DNA of 37,615 bases, taken from assembly GCA_947652665.1 (NCBI GenBank), contig CANTDZ010000012.1, positions 1 through 37,615 on the forward strand. Direction: 5' to 3'. Origin of the DNA: an uncultured Clostridia bacterium. Lineage in GTDB: Bacteria; Bacillota; Clostridia; Oscillospirales; Acutalibacteraceae. Under the pieces are notes generated by a model. It saw only the letters and a list, made by a program, of their open reading frames with translations. It was not told where the DNA came from and ran no database searches. Of the stretch, positions 6,712 to 15,123 are shown in pieces. The translations under genes were made by a program, and so were the position numbers. Every line of letters begins with the position of its first letter. The first letter of the stretch is position 1.

Positions 6712-8443
6712 AGACCTGGAGCAGGAAAGCGTCCAGGAAGAGGCCATAGAGCCTGTGGAAGACGGTTTCAGCCAACCGCCCGAAGAAGAGTCCCCGCCGG
6801 AGGAACCCGCCCTCCAGGAGCCTCAGGAGCCCCAGGAAGCGGCAGCAGAAGAGCCGGCTCCCCCGGCAGAGGAGCCGCAGCCCGAGCCCCAGTGGCAGGA
6901 TGTAGCCAGCCACTCCCCCACTGTGGAGCCGCCTGCACCGCCCCCGCCGCCTGCCTGGCCGGGACAGGAATCGGGGTACATCCCCTACCCGCCCCAGGCG
7001 CCCTATATGCCGCAGCCTGGGCAGATGCCGCCTCCGGCCGCGCCCTACGGGCAGGGGTATTATGGGGGGTATCCTCCTTACTATGGGGTTCCGCCCCAGC
7101 CCCAGCCGGTTCCGCCCCAGCAGTCGCAAACAGGGTATTATCCCGTCCAGCCTATGGCGTATGCGCCTTACGGGGTAGTCCCTCCCCAGCCGGAGCCGCC
7201 TCAGAAAAAGAAGAAGCCTTTGGGCCTGAAAATTTTGCTGTGGATTGTTTCCATTTTAGCGGTGGGTTCGCTCATTGGCTTTGGGGTGTATGTAGCCTAT
7301 GAATGGAATACGTCTAACCGGGAATTCCTCACCCCGCCCGGTATTGAGGATATCGAGCCGCCATCTTTGCCAGGCGAAGCGCAGCCCCCTGAAAGCAAAA
7401 CAGAGGAGGCGGAGGAAGAGCCGGAAGACCTCCCCAACGTAGACGTGACCCCCAACACCGACGGCATCCAGATAAACCCCAAGCCCGAAGGGGACACCCT
7501 GGAGCCGGAAGACCTGTATAACCAGGTGGTGAAATCAACCGTGGGCATCAATGCGTCCCTGACCCGTGAAGGCCAGACCGCCCAGAGCCGGGGCACGGGC
7601 ATCATTGCCACGGCAGATGGCTACATTATCACGAACGCCCATGTGGTCTTGAATTCCAAGAGCTCCCGCATCACCGTTACCGCCTACGACGGCCAGGAGT
7701 ACGATGCAGTAGTGGTGGGGCTCGACCGCACCACCGACTTGGCCGTGGTCAAGACCAATGACTATGGCTTCACCCCGGCCGCCTTCGGCGACGCAGACGA
7801 GCTGGCCATGGGCGAGTGGGTGATGGCCCTGGGCAACCCGGGCGGCAGCAAGTACGCCAACACCCTGACCCGGGGCATTGTCTCCGGCCTCAACCGCGAG
7901 GTGGGCCAGTACAGCCTGGGCGGCATGACCTACATCCAGACCGACGCCGCCATCAACCCCGGCAATTCCGGCGGCCCCCTGGTGAATATGTACGGCCAGG
8001 TGGTGGGCATCAACTCCTCGAAGATCGTCACCGAGAATTACGAGGGCATGGGGTTTGCCATCCCCGTAACGAAGGCCCAGCCCATCCTCAATGAGCTGCT
8101 GTCCGGCGGCTACATCAAGGGCCGTACCCGGCTGGGGATCATGATCCGCGAAATCGGCTCGGAGAGCGCCATGATGTACCAGATCCCCGCAGGGCTGATG
8201 ATCACCCAGATCAACGAGGACAGCTCCTTTACGGGCACGGCGGCCCAGGTGGGAGACATCATCACCGCCCTGGACGGCGAACCTGTTTCCAGCCTGCGGG
8301 ACGTTTCCAATTTGCTGCAGGGTTATGCCCCCGGCGACCAGATCACCGTTACCCTTTACCGGCCCGGGGATTCGGACGGGGAGGACACGGAAATCGAAGT
8401 GACTGTACCGCTTTTAGAAGACAAGGGCGAAACCCAGGAATAA
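6692..8443 (+). CDS. Membrane-anchored HtrA/DegP-type serine protease with PDZ domain
   Basis: An envelope quality-control protease. Residues 1-170 form a cytoplasmic tail rich in Pro, Glu, Gln and Tyr. A basic stop (QKKKKP) and one transmembrane helix (about 179-202) follow, then an acidic linker. The trypsin-like domain (about 275-470) carries the catalytic triad His317 (TNAHVV), Asp349 (TTDLAV) and Ser426 (GNSGGPL). A PDZ domain covers about 480-575. The start at 6692 is chosen for AAAGGAG 8 nt upstream (6677-6683); the frame is open further upstream inside the kinase gene. At 583 residues it is longer than typical bacterial HtrA because of the N-terminal tail. Coupling to a two-component system recalls CssRS control of htrA in Bacillus. 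Confidence 0.95.
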   Translation: MTDMENKDLEQESVQEEAIEPVEDGFSQPPEEESPPEEPALQEPQEPQEAAAEEPAPPAEEPQPEPQWQDVASHSPTVEPPAPPPPPAWPGQESGYIPYPPQAPYMPQPGQMPPPAAPYGQGYYGGYPPYYGVPPQPQPVPPQQSQTGYYPVQPMAYAPYGVVPPQPEPPQKKKKPLGLKILLWIVSILAVGSLIGFGVYVAYEWNTSNREFLTPPGIEDIEPPSLPGEAQPPESKTEEAEEEPEDLPNVDVTPNTDGIQINPKPEGDTLEPEDLYNQVVKSTVGINASLTREGQTAQSRGTGIIATADGYIITNAHVVLNSKSSRITVTAYDGQEYDAVVVGLDRTTDLAVVKTNDYGFTPAAFGDADELAMGEWVMALGNPGGSKYANTLTRGIVSGLNREVGQYSLGGMTYIQTDAAINPGNSGGPLVNMYGQVVGINSSKIVTENYEGMGFAIPVTKAQPILNELLSGGYIKGRTRLGIMIREIGSESAMMYQIPAGLMITQINEDSSFTGTAAQVGDIITALDGEPVSSLRDVSNLLQGYAPGDQITVTLYRPGDSDGEDTEIEVTVPLLEDKGETQE

Positions 8444-8451
8444 ACGCATAA

Positions 8452-8488
8452 AAAAACCGGCTTGCTGGCAGCCCAGCAGCCGGTTTTT
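8452..8488. terminator. Bidirectional intrinsic terminator
   Basis: A GC-rich stem with flanking A and T runs: AAAAACCGGCT (8452-8462) pairs with AGCCGGTTTTT (8478-8488), with an inner stem GCTGG/CCAGC. It serves the HtrA gene and the convergent permease pair. Confidence 0.9.
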
Positions 8489-8498
8489 TGTTGTGGGA

Positions 8499-9725
8499 TT
8501 ATTCTGCCGCCGCCAGCACGGCCAGTACCCCCGTGCGCAGCATCAGCAGGATGGCCGCTCCGGCCCCCACCAGGTAGGCGGCGATGTAACCTAAAAGCGG
8601 CAGGCCCAGCGCCGCGATGTGCGTCCCGAAAGCCAGGGTGCACAGCAGGCAGGCGGCGGCTGTGCCTAAGATGCACAGGCAGGCGCTTTCGGCAAAGAAC
8701 AGCGCGAAGATGCGCCCCTTCCCCGCCCCCAGCGAGCGCTGCAGGGCAATCTCCTCCCGGCGGCTCTGCATGAGCAGGTAGGAGGCCAGCAGCGCAATCA
8801 GCGCCACCGCGCCGAACACGGCCGGGTACAGGCTTTGCAGAAGGTTCAGGGTGCGCTGGGTGGGCTCGGCGGTGCCGATGTAAACGCTGTCGTTGATGAT
8901 GGCGGTCTTGGCAAACCGTGCGGAGCTGGCCAGGTGGGCGTTTACGGGGAGGATTTCCAGCTCTTCCAAAAGCGCCTTGACAGCGTTGAGGTTTTCCGGG
9001 TCGGGGATGGACAGGTAGGCCTGGCTGGGCCATATATTCAGCTTCGAGTCCTCCAGGCCCTGGCGCATGACCAGATAAGGGCAGACCATCCCGCTGGCAT
9101 TTACCGGGGGCAGGCCCTGGGCTGTATTTTTGTAGGTGCCGGCAATGGTAAGGTCCAGCTCGACACCCGGGTGGATGCTCTTCCCGTTGTGGCCGGTGGT
9201 GAACAGCTGGATGTGCACCTTGTCCCCCGCTTGATAGCCCAGGCGCTCAAAGCGCTCCTGGGGCAGCAGGCAGACGGGCTCGCTGGAGGCAAAAAGCGAG
9301 GCGTCGTAGCCGTCAAAATAAGTGATGTTGTCCGGGGTGATGGCCAGGGGTTCCTCCTGGGTAAAGGCCATAATGGGCTGTACCAGGCGCTTGGGGTTGC
9401 GGATGTCCGGCTGGTCGTCCTCGGTGCCGTCGCTGAAAAGGCACTCGGCCACATAGAGGCCCGGCTCTGTCAGGCCGCTGTCCTCCAGGGCCTGCAGCTT
9501 GTCGTCGTAGACCAGCAGGCCCACCGTGCGCGTGCCCGAGGAATTGACGAACGTCACCCGCAGGTCCGCATTTTGGGACAGCTCCTCCAGCCGGCGGCGG
9601 TATGTGTCCACGCTCCCGGAAAACTGGCAGAGGAACACCCCCAGCACCGCCGATACCAGCAGGGCGATGGCGGTTTTTTTGCCGTGACGCTTCAGGCTGC
9701 GGCCCAATTCTTTACTGAAAAACAT
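8499..9725 (-). CDS. FtsX/MacB-type ABC transporter permease (second of pair)
   Basis: Membrane subunit of a mechanotransmission-type ABC system. The topology is FtsX-like: one N-terminal transmembrane helix (about 17-36), a large extracytoplasmic domain (to about 295), then three helices at the C-terminus. The coupling-helix signature REEIALQRSLGAGKGRI is typical of FtsX/MacB permeases that contact an ATPase. Length 408 residues. AAGGAGGA (9731-9738) gives a strong start at 9725, 17 nt after the stop of the other permease, so the two form an operon. No ATP-binding subunit is encoded beside them. The substrate (peptide, antibiotic, lipoprotein or signalling to a hydrolase) cannot be told from sequence. 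Confidence 0.88.
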   Translation of the reverse strand: MFFSKELGRSLKRHGKKTAIALLVSAVLGVFLCQFSGSVDTYRRRLEELSQNADLRVTFVNSSGTRTVGLLVYDDKLQALEDSGLTEPGLYVAECLFSDGTEDDQPDIRNPKRLVQPIMAFTQEEPLAITPDNITYFDGYDASLFASSEPVCLLPQERFERLGYQAGDKVHIQLFTTGHNGKSIHPGVELDLTIAGTYKNTAQGLPPVNASGMVCPYLVMRQGLEDSKLNIWPSQAYLSIPDPENLNAVKALLEELEILPVNAHLASSARFAKTAIINDSVYIGTAEPTQRTLNLLQSLYPAVFGAVALIALLASYLLMQSRREEIALQRSLGAGKGRIFALFFAESACLCILGTAAACLLCTLAFGTHIAALGLPLLGYIAAYLVGAGAAILLMLRTGVLAVLAAAE

Positions 9726-9741
9726 AGGCGTCCTCCTTCCC

Positions 9742-11676
9742 TTAATCCTTGCGGGTCAGCTGCTCCAGGGGTTCCTTGCGCAGCGAGTTTGCGGTAAATG
9801 CGATGGACAGCACCAAGCCAGCTCCCAGCGCCGAAAGTCCGGCCCCCAGGGAGCGCGGCCACTGGGCGCGGCCGTCATAAACAAACTCCTTGTCCTGGCT
9901 GGCTTCAAACTGGTCGCTGTATTCCCGGCTGAACCCGCTCTCTTTGGCCTGGGTGTACACCTGGGTGGAGACCTGGTCGGTGACCTGGTGGCCCAAAACC
10001 GTCCCGGCCGCGATGCCCACCACGGCCACTAGCAGGACGCTCAGCAGCAGGAACGCCGCGCTGCGTCGGCGCCCGGCCCCCAGGGAAATCTGGATGGCGG
10101 CCTCGCGCTCCCGCCGGGCGATCTGCAGGTAGACGAAGAACAGCAAGAGGCATAAGGCGCTGGCGCCTCCGGCCAGAAGCAGGATCATAGCCAAAAGCGA
10201 GATGGCGTCCAAACCCTTGGCAATGGCCGAATAGCCCTGGTCGCTTAAGGAGACTTGGATGAGGTCGCTGTACTCCAGCTTTTCCAGGGCATCCAAAAAT
10301 GCGCCGCCTGTGCCGTTTTCCAGCTCAAAGGAGCACGCGCCCTGCTTGATAGGCCCGCCGGACACAATGGGGATGGATTCGAAGTCAAAGGAGGCGCTGG
10401 GCACGATGATCTGGTAGCTGCCCAGGTTGGTAAGGCCGCCGTTTTCGTAGTCCATGCCGGTCATGGTGCTGGCAAAAAGGCCGACCACTTCATATTCCTC
10501 GGTCCCGGCGATTTCATAGGTGCAGGTCCCCTGGGTGATGCTGATGCTGTCCAGGCGGGTGGAAACCTGGGCGGGGCCCTCCCCATAAACGGCTCCATGC
10601 CAGTTCAGGCGCAGCTTGTCCCCTACGTTTACGAAATTCAGGAAGTCCGGGTTGGCTGCATCCGGGCCCCCGTACAAAAAGTCCTCGGAGATCATGCACA
10701 CCTTAGCCCCTGTGTCAAACTCCTCCTGGGTGATCTCCCTCCCCTGGCGCATGGTCACCTTGTCCTGGTAGAAGGGGTCCAGAAGGTCGAGGCTCTGGGT
10801 GGGCACGGTAATGACCGTGTTGTATTCCATGTTATGCAGGTTTTGGCTGGATAGGGATAGCTCGTCCAGCCACTGGGCCACCTGGGTCTGGGCAAATTCC
10901 GGCGTGTTCTCATAGGCCACGTGTTCGGCGATTTCATACTCCATGCCGCCCGTAGAGATAGCGGTGGTGCCGCTGGCCCGGGTAAGGGAATAAATGGACC
11001 CGTCGCCATCGGAGTACCCGGGAATTGCCGCCGATATGTACTCAGTGCCGGCCTTCAGGGTGACGAGCTCGGTCTCACCCGCAGGCCAGTAAAGAGTATA
11101 CTGCTGGGGCCTATCCAGGGCTTCCCCGTTAATGGCCGTGATCTGGGCCGATAGGCTAAAGTCCGCTAGGCCATACCTGCGCAGGCTTTCGAAGCGGCTC
11201 ATAAAGTTCTCGTCGGCCGAGTCGATATCCTCCAAAGGCGTGAAGGTGAGCACATCCACCGGGTAAATCCGCTTGGGCGTTTCCACCCGGGCCGCCTCAT
11301 CGGGCTTAAACTGGCTGTAAATGTCAGCGGTGGTGATGAGCGTGGGACGGTTCTCCACCGGGTACTTGGTGGGCAGGCCGTCAAAAAGGCCCTCCGGCAG
11401 GGTGACCGTGTACTTGGCATACGGGTCTTCCCAAGGGAAATATCGGATGATACTCTCGGCTGTCTCCTCGTCGATGTCCTGGATGGAGTCGGCCTTCTGC
11501 TCGATGGTGCCCACGGTCTTGTAGTTGAGCGATACCTGTTCCCGCGCCGCCTGGCAGCTGACGTAGAGGTTCACCCCCAAAACCAGCAGCGCCGTAGACA
11601 GCGCCAGCAGCACCAAAAAGAGCACCGTCTTCATGGGTGTGCGCACCAGCTCTTTGCATACTGTGCGTATGGTCAT
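9742..11676 (-). CDS. FtsX/MacB-type ABC transporter permease (first of pair)
   Basis: Membrane subunit of the same presumed transporter as its downstream partner. It has an N-terminal helix (about 16-38), an unusually large extracytoplasmic region of about 450 residues, then helices near 492-518, 540-563 and 610-630. The motif EREAAIQISLGAGRRRS marks the FtsX-type cytoplasmic coupling loop. The start at 11676 (MTIRTVCKELVRTP) is chosen because a purine-rich AAAGGGGG precedes it and the N-terminus then begins like other FtsX permeases; the open frame extends 26 codons further up, through the promoter region. Length 644 residues. A consensus promoter lies upstream. The missing ATPase is the oddity. 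Confidence 0.87.
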   Translation of the reverse strand: MTIRTVCKELVRTPMKTVLFLVLLALSTALLVLGVNLYVSCQAAREQVSLNYKTVGTIEQKADSIQDIDEETAESIIRYFPWEDPYAKYTVTLPEGLFDGLPTKYPVENRPTLITTADIYSQFKPDEAARVETPKRIYPVDVLTFTPLEDIDSADENFMSRFESLRRYGLADFSLSAQITAINGEALDRPQQYTLYWPAGETELVTLKAGTEYISAAIPGYSDGDGSIYSLTRASGTTAISTGGMEYEIAEHVAYENTPEFAQTQVAQWLDELSLSSQNLHNMEYNTVITVPTQSLDLLDPFYQDKVTMRQGREITQEEFDTGAKVCMISEDFLYGGPDAANPDFLNFVNVGDKLRLNWHGAVYGEGPAQVSTRLDSISITQGTCTYEIAGTEEYEVVGLFASTMTGMDYENGGLTNLGSYQIIVPSASFDFESIPIVSGGPIKQGACSFELENGTGGAFLDALEKLEYSDLIQVSLSDQGYSAIAKGLDAISLLAMILLLAGGASALCLLLFFVYLQIARREREAAIQISLGAGRRRSAAFLLLSVLLVAVVGIAAGTVLGHQVTDQVSTQVYTQAKESGFSREYSDQFEASQDKEFVYDGRAQWPRSLGAGLSALGAGLVLSIAFTANSLRKEPLEQLTRKD

Positions 11677-11745
11677 AGCAGCCCCCTTTCTGCCCTGCTT
11701 TTGAATAGTAGCAAGACACATTGCTAAAATGTTATAATTATCTCT

Positions 11746-11773
11746 ATTATACACGTTTTTTGAATTATGTCAA
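11746..11773 (-). promoter_or_regulatory. Consensus promoter of the FtsX permease pair
   Basis: Minus-strand TTGACA (11768-11773) and TATAAT (11746-11751), both perfect, 16 bp apart. The -35 box overlaps the stop codon of the DUF421 gene. This predicts strong constitutive transcription unless a repressor acts. Confidence 0.85.
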
Positions 11774-12450
11774 CCCTTTGCCTTATCTTTTGGGATTACC
11801 TTGCATTTTCCCCCGGGATGGGCGGTCATAATGAATACATCGGAGAGGGCAAGCCCCGCGTGCTTAGCCTGCTCCCGGGCCCAGGCGGGGGTCTTGCCCA
11901 CCAGCTCCAGGGAGTGCATGGAAAGCTTCCCGTCGCTTACCACTACCACCTCCAGGGCGGCCGGGTCCACCTTGACCCCGGCCTGCTTGGGGGTGAGGCT
12001 GTCGTTGGCGCTCTTTTTCAAAAGGCTCATGGCGCCGTTTGTCTCCACGATGGCGTATTCTACGTCCTCCAGGGAGAAGCACCCGCTTTGGCGCAGCTCC
12101 TCAAAAAGGTCCTCGGTGCTCATGCGCAGGCGGCGCAGCTGGCCCTGCAGAACCTTCCCCTTCTCAATGACCACCATGGGCTTGCCGCAGACCATCTGCC
12201 GGAAATGTCCGCTTTTGAGCATGAACAGCGAGACTACAATCTCGCAGAAGACCAGCGCGCCCATGGGGATCAGCCCGTTCCACAAGGGGTCGTCGTGCTG
12301 CTGGATGGGCATGACCGCCAGCTCGGAAATGAGCAGGGTCACCACCAGCTCGGAGGTCTGCAGCTGGCTGATCTGACGCTTGCCCATAATGCGCACGCTC
12401 AGCAGGATGGCCCCGTACATGACAAAAGTCCGCAATAAAGAAGTTAGCAT
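11770..12450 (-). CDS. DUF421 (YetF-like) membrane protein
   Basis: A YetF/YcaP-type protein. Three transmembrane helices in the first 80 residues (starting LLRTFVMYGAILLSVRIMGKRQISQLQTSELVVTLL) precede a cytoplasmic DUF421 domain. The MGKRQISQLQTSELVV stretch is the strongest family signature. Length 226 residues is normal. GAGGGG (12458-12463) lies 7 nt before ATG. DUF421 proteins occur in spore membranes of Bacillus species and affect spore resistance and germination. Here the gene diverges from a germination operon, with a candidate forespore promoter, so a spore membrane role is inferred. The biochemical activity of the family is not established. Confidence 0.88.
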   Translation of the reverse strand: MLTSLLRTFVMYGAILLSVRIMGKRQISQLQTSELVVTLLISELAVMPIQQHDDPLWNGLIPMGALVFCEIVVSLFMLKSGHFRQMVCGKPMVVIEKGKVLQGQLRRLRMSTEDLFEELRQSGCFSLEDVEYAIVETNGAMSLLKKSANDSLTPKQAGVKVDPAALEVVVVSDGKLSMHSLELVGKTPAWAREQAKHAGLALSDVFIMTAHPGGKCKVIPKDKAKG

Positions 12451-12488
12451 GGGAAATCCCCTCTTTTCTCAGAAGATGAAACTCCCTT

Positions 12489-12518
12489 TAGTATGCCAGC
12501 CCCTGCATAATTTTATCC
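12489..12518 (-). promoter_or_regulatory. Candidate forespore (sigma-G-like) promoter of the DUF421 gene
   Basis: Minus strand: GGATA (12514-12518), an 18-bp gap, then CATACTA (12489-12495), which fits the sigma-G -10 pattern CATnnTA exactly; the -35 differs by one base from GYATR. No sigma-A promoter of similar quality is seen in this 104-bp gap. Confidence 0.45.
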
Positions 12519-12533
12519 CCTTGGCAGATACTA
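12505..12533 (+). promoter_or_regulatory. Candidate forespore (sigma-G/F-like) promoter of the germination operon
   Basis: GCATA (12505-12509), a 17-bp gap, then GATACTA (12527-12533), one mismatch from the sigma-G pattern. It overlaps the opposing candidate promoter. gerA operons are forespore-expressed in Bacillus, so this is the expected class. Confidence 0.45.
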
Positions 12534-12554
12534 GGGAAAAAAGGAGGGCGCGCC

Positions 12555-14009
12555 ATGGAAAAAGTATCCGCGAGGCTTCAAGACAACAAAGAGTATTTGC
12601 AGGCGGAGTTTCAAAACTCCATGGACTTCATGATGCGGGAGCTGGAGCTTTCCGGCACCGGCGCGGCGCTGTTTGCGCTGGACGGCCTGGTGAGCAAGCA
12701 GACCATCACCCTGAGCATCCTCAACCCCCTGATGGGCGCGCCCATTATGCCCGGCGACGGGGAGATGAAGCTGAAGTTCATTGAGCAGAATGTGCTGGGC
12801 TCCGTAGAGCAGAAGCGCGAGGAGCAGATGGAGCAGATCCTCCTGCTGCTGATGAGCGGCTTTGCGGTGCTGTGCATCGACGGCTGCGCCGAGGCGCTGG
12901 TCTTTGGGGTGCAGGGCTTTGACAGCCGGGGGCCCGAGGAGCCCCAGAACGAAGTCATGCAGCGGGGGGCCAAGGACGGCTTCACCGAAAGCTACCAGAG
13001 CAACATGGCCATGATCCGCCGCCGCATGAAGACTACGTCCTTGAAATTCGAGAAGGCCCAGGTAGGCGGCCAGAGCCATACCCCGCTGGCCATCTGTTAT
13101 TTGGAGGGAGTGGCGTCGCCCACCGTAATCGAAAAGGTGAAGAAGCGGCTGGAGGCCTGCGATCTGCAAACCGCCCTGGGGGCCGGGTACTTGGTGAGCT
13201 TTTTGGAGAAGGGCGGCATCTTTACCGGCGTGGGCATGAGCGAGCGCCCCGACGTGGTCTGCGGCAAGATTGAAGAGGGCCGGGTGGCCATTTTAGTGGA
13301 GGGCACGCCCAGCGTGCTGCTGGTGCCTTTCCTGTTCGTAGAGAATTTCCAGACCCTGGACGACTACTTGACCCGCCCTTTTTACGGAACGTTCATCCGG
13401 TGGCTCAAGTACCTGGCTTTTTTCTTGAGCGCCTTTCTGCCCGGACTGTACGTGGCTATCACCACCCATCACCCGGAGCTGTTGCCAGAGAGCCTCCTTT
13501 TAAAAATCGCCGAGGCCGAGGCCCAGACGCCCTTCCCGGTCATGGCGGAGACGCTGCTGCTCTACTTCCTCTACGAGGTTCTGCGGGAGGCAGGGCTGCG
13601 GGCGCCCCGGTCTCTGTCGGCCACGGTGAGCATTGTGGGCGGCCTGGTGGTGGGCGACACGGCGGTGTCGGCGGGACTGGTCAGTGCGCCGTCACTGCTG
13701 GTGGTGGCGCTGACGGCCATCGCCGGCTATGCGGTGCCCCGGCTGTACGAGCCCTTGGCCCTTTTGCGGCTGGCCTTTTTGCTGGCCGGCAACTTTATGG
13801 GCGTGTGGGGCGTGATGCTGGGCCTGGTGCTCCTGCTTCTCAACCTGTGCGGCTCCGAGAGCTTCGGCGTGCCGCTTCTCAGCCCGGTAGCGCCCTACAA
13901 TGGGAACCTGGTCTTCCGGGACGTATTCGCCCGGGCCGGGTGGCAGAAGCTTTCCCGCCGGGACGCCAAAGTACAGGATATGCCCGGCAGCCGAGAGATT
14001 GGGCAGTAA
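12555..14009 (+). CDS. gerAA: Spore germination protein, GerA family (A subunit)
   Basis: A subunit of the inner-membrane germinant receptor that triggers germination when a nutrient binds. The hydrophilic N-terminal region (about 1-270) holds the family blocks DFMMRELELSGTGAALFALDGLV and EGTPSVLLVPFLFVENFQTLDDY. The C-terminal half has about five transmembrane helices, with the conserved block FPVMAETLLLYFLYEVLREAGLRAP. AAGGAGG precedes ATG 12555. Length 484 residues is typical. SpoVAF is a paralogous family, but the B- and C-type subunits that follow point to a true receptor. The nutrient cannot be predicted. Confidence 0.95.
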   Translation: MEKVSARLQDNKEYLQAEFQNSMDFMMRELELSGTGAALFALDGLVSKQTITLSILNPLMGAPIMPGDGEMKLKFIEQNVLGSVEQKREEQMEQILLLLMSGFAVLCIDGCAEALVFGVQGFDSRGPEEPQNEVMQRGAKDGFTESYQSNMAMIRRRMKTTSLKFEKAQVGGQSHTPLAICYLEGVASPTVIEKVKKRLEACDLQTALGAGYLVSFLEKGGIFTGVGMSERPDVVCGKIEEGRVAILVEGTPSVLLVPFLFVENFQTLDDYLTRPFYGTFIRWLKYLAFFLSAFLPGLYVAITTHHPELLPESLLLKIAEAEAQTPFPVMAETLLLYFLYEVLREAGLRAPRSLSATVSIVGGLVVGDTAVSAGLVSAPSLLVVALTAIAGYAVPRLYEPLALLRLAFLLAGNFMGVWGVMLGLVLLLLNLCGSESFGVPLLSPVAPYNGNLVFRDVFARAGWQKLSRRDAKVQDMPGSREIGQ

Positions 14010-14022
14010 GGGGGTGGCGTTT

Positions 14023-15123
14023 ATGGCAAAACGGAAAATCAGCGCGGCGCAGTTCTTTATTAGTATGTTCGTGTCCCGGGTGGTAGTGACCATTGCGCTC
14101 AACGGCCAGTACACGGGCGGGGAAAATATGCTGGAGAGCATCGTGTCCTACGTGCTGGCCATGGGGCTGGGGTTTTTGATCTCCCTGCCCATCTGGGGCC
14201 TGCACAGGCGCCGGCCGGAGTGGGACTTGGGACGCGCGGCCGTAGAAGACATGGGCTTTATCGGGAAGCTGGTGCCGCTGCTCTACTTCCTCTATTTCGT
14301 GGTGGTCAACGGAACGTCCCTGGCCCTGTTCCAGCTTTTCCTAATGGACACCGTGAACCCTGCGTTTTCCTCTGCGCTGGTGGCGGTGGTGCTGGTGGGG
14401 GCGGCGCTTTATGGGGCGCTGCGGGGCATCGAGACCATTGCCCGGTGCGCTACCTGCGTGTTCGTGCTGCTGCTTTTGGGATGCGGCCTGGTGTTCGGCA
14501 TTGTGGCGTGGCGGTTCTCGCCGGAGAACCTGGAGCCGCTTTTTTACAACGGCCTCACCCAGACCTACGAGGGCGTGCTGCTGTTCATTGCGCGCACGTC
14601 CATCTTTGCGGACATGGCCATGCTCCTGCCCATGGTAAAGGGCCGGAAGGGCCTGGGCTTTGCCAGCTGGGCGGGAGGCACGGCGGTGTTCGTGGGGGCG
14701 CTATTATTCTTGGTGGTGGGGTGCCTGGGGCGCTATGCATACACCCAGAACTTCCCCGTGTACGCGCTGGCATCCATCACCCAGGTGCGCTCTATGCAGA
14801 GGCTGGATGCAGTCTTTACCGGCGTGTGGATGATGGGCCTGGTCATCAAGCTGGCCTTTGACATTTATTGCTGCCGGGTGTGCCTGTCGGCCATAAAAAA
14901 GACCCCGGAGGAATCCCGGGGCGGGGCGTGGGTATCAGCCCTGTTGATGCTGGCGGTGGCCCTGTGCACGGCTTTGGTTCCGTGGACTCGGGACATTTTG
15001 CTGGACACGCGCCTGCTGTTCTTGTGCACAGTGGCGGCAGGCTTTCTCCTTCCGCTGCTGGTGCTCGTCGCCGACCTTTTCCATCGGAAGAAAAAACCAC
15101 TTCGCGAGGTGAACCATGACTAG
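14023..15123 (+). CDS. gerAB: Spore germination permease, GerAB type
   Basis: B subunit of the germinant receptor, an integral membrane protein of the amino-acid/polyamine transporter superfamily thought to bind the germinant. It shows about ten hydrophobic helices over 366 residues, beginning KISAAQFFISMFVSRVVVTIAL. The start at 14023 is set by AAGGGGGTG just upstream, overlapping the gerAA stop (14007-14009); the open frame extends 41 codons into gerAA. It ends in an 8-bp overlap with gerAC, indicating translational coupling. Confidence 0.92.
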   Translation: MAKRKISAAQFFISMFVSRVVVTIALNGQYTGGENMLESIVSYVLAMGLGFLISLPIWGLHRRRPEWDLGRAAVEDMGFIGKLVPLLYFLYFVVVNGTSLALFQLFLMDTVNPAFSSALVAVVLVGAALYGALRGIETIARCATCVFVLLLLGCGLVFGIVAWRFSPENLEPLFYNGLTQTYEGVLLFIARTSIFADMAMLLPMVKGRKGLGFASWAGGTAVFVGALLFLVVGCLGRYAYTQNFPVYALASITQVRSMQRLDAVFTGVWMMGLVIKLAFDIYCCRVCLSAIKKTPEESRGGAWVSALLMLAVALCTALVPWTRDILLDTRLLFLCTVAAGFLLPLLVLVADLFHRKKKPLREVNHD

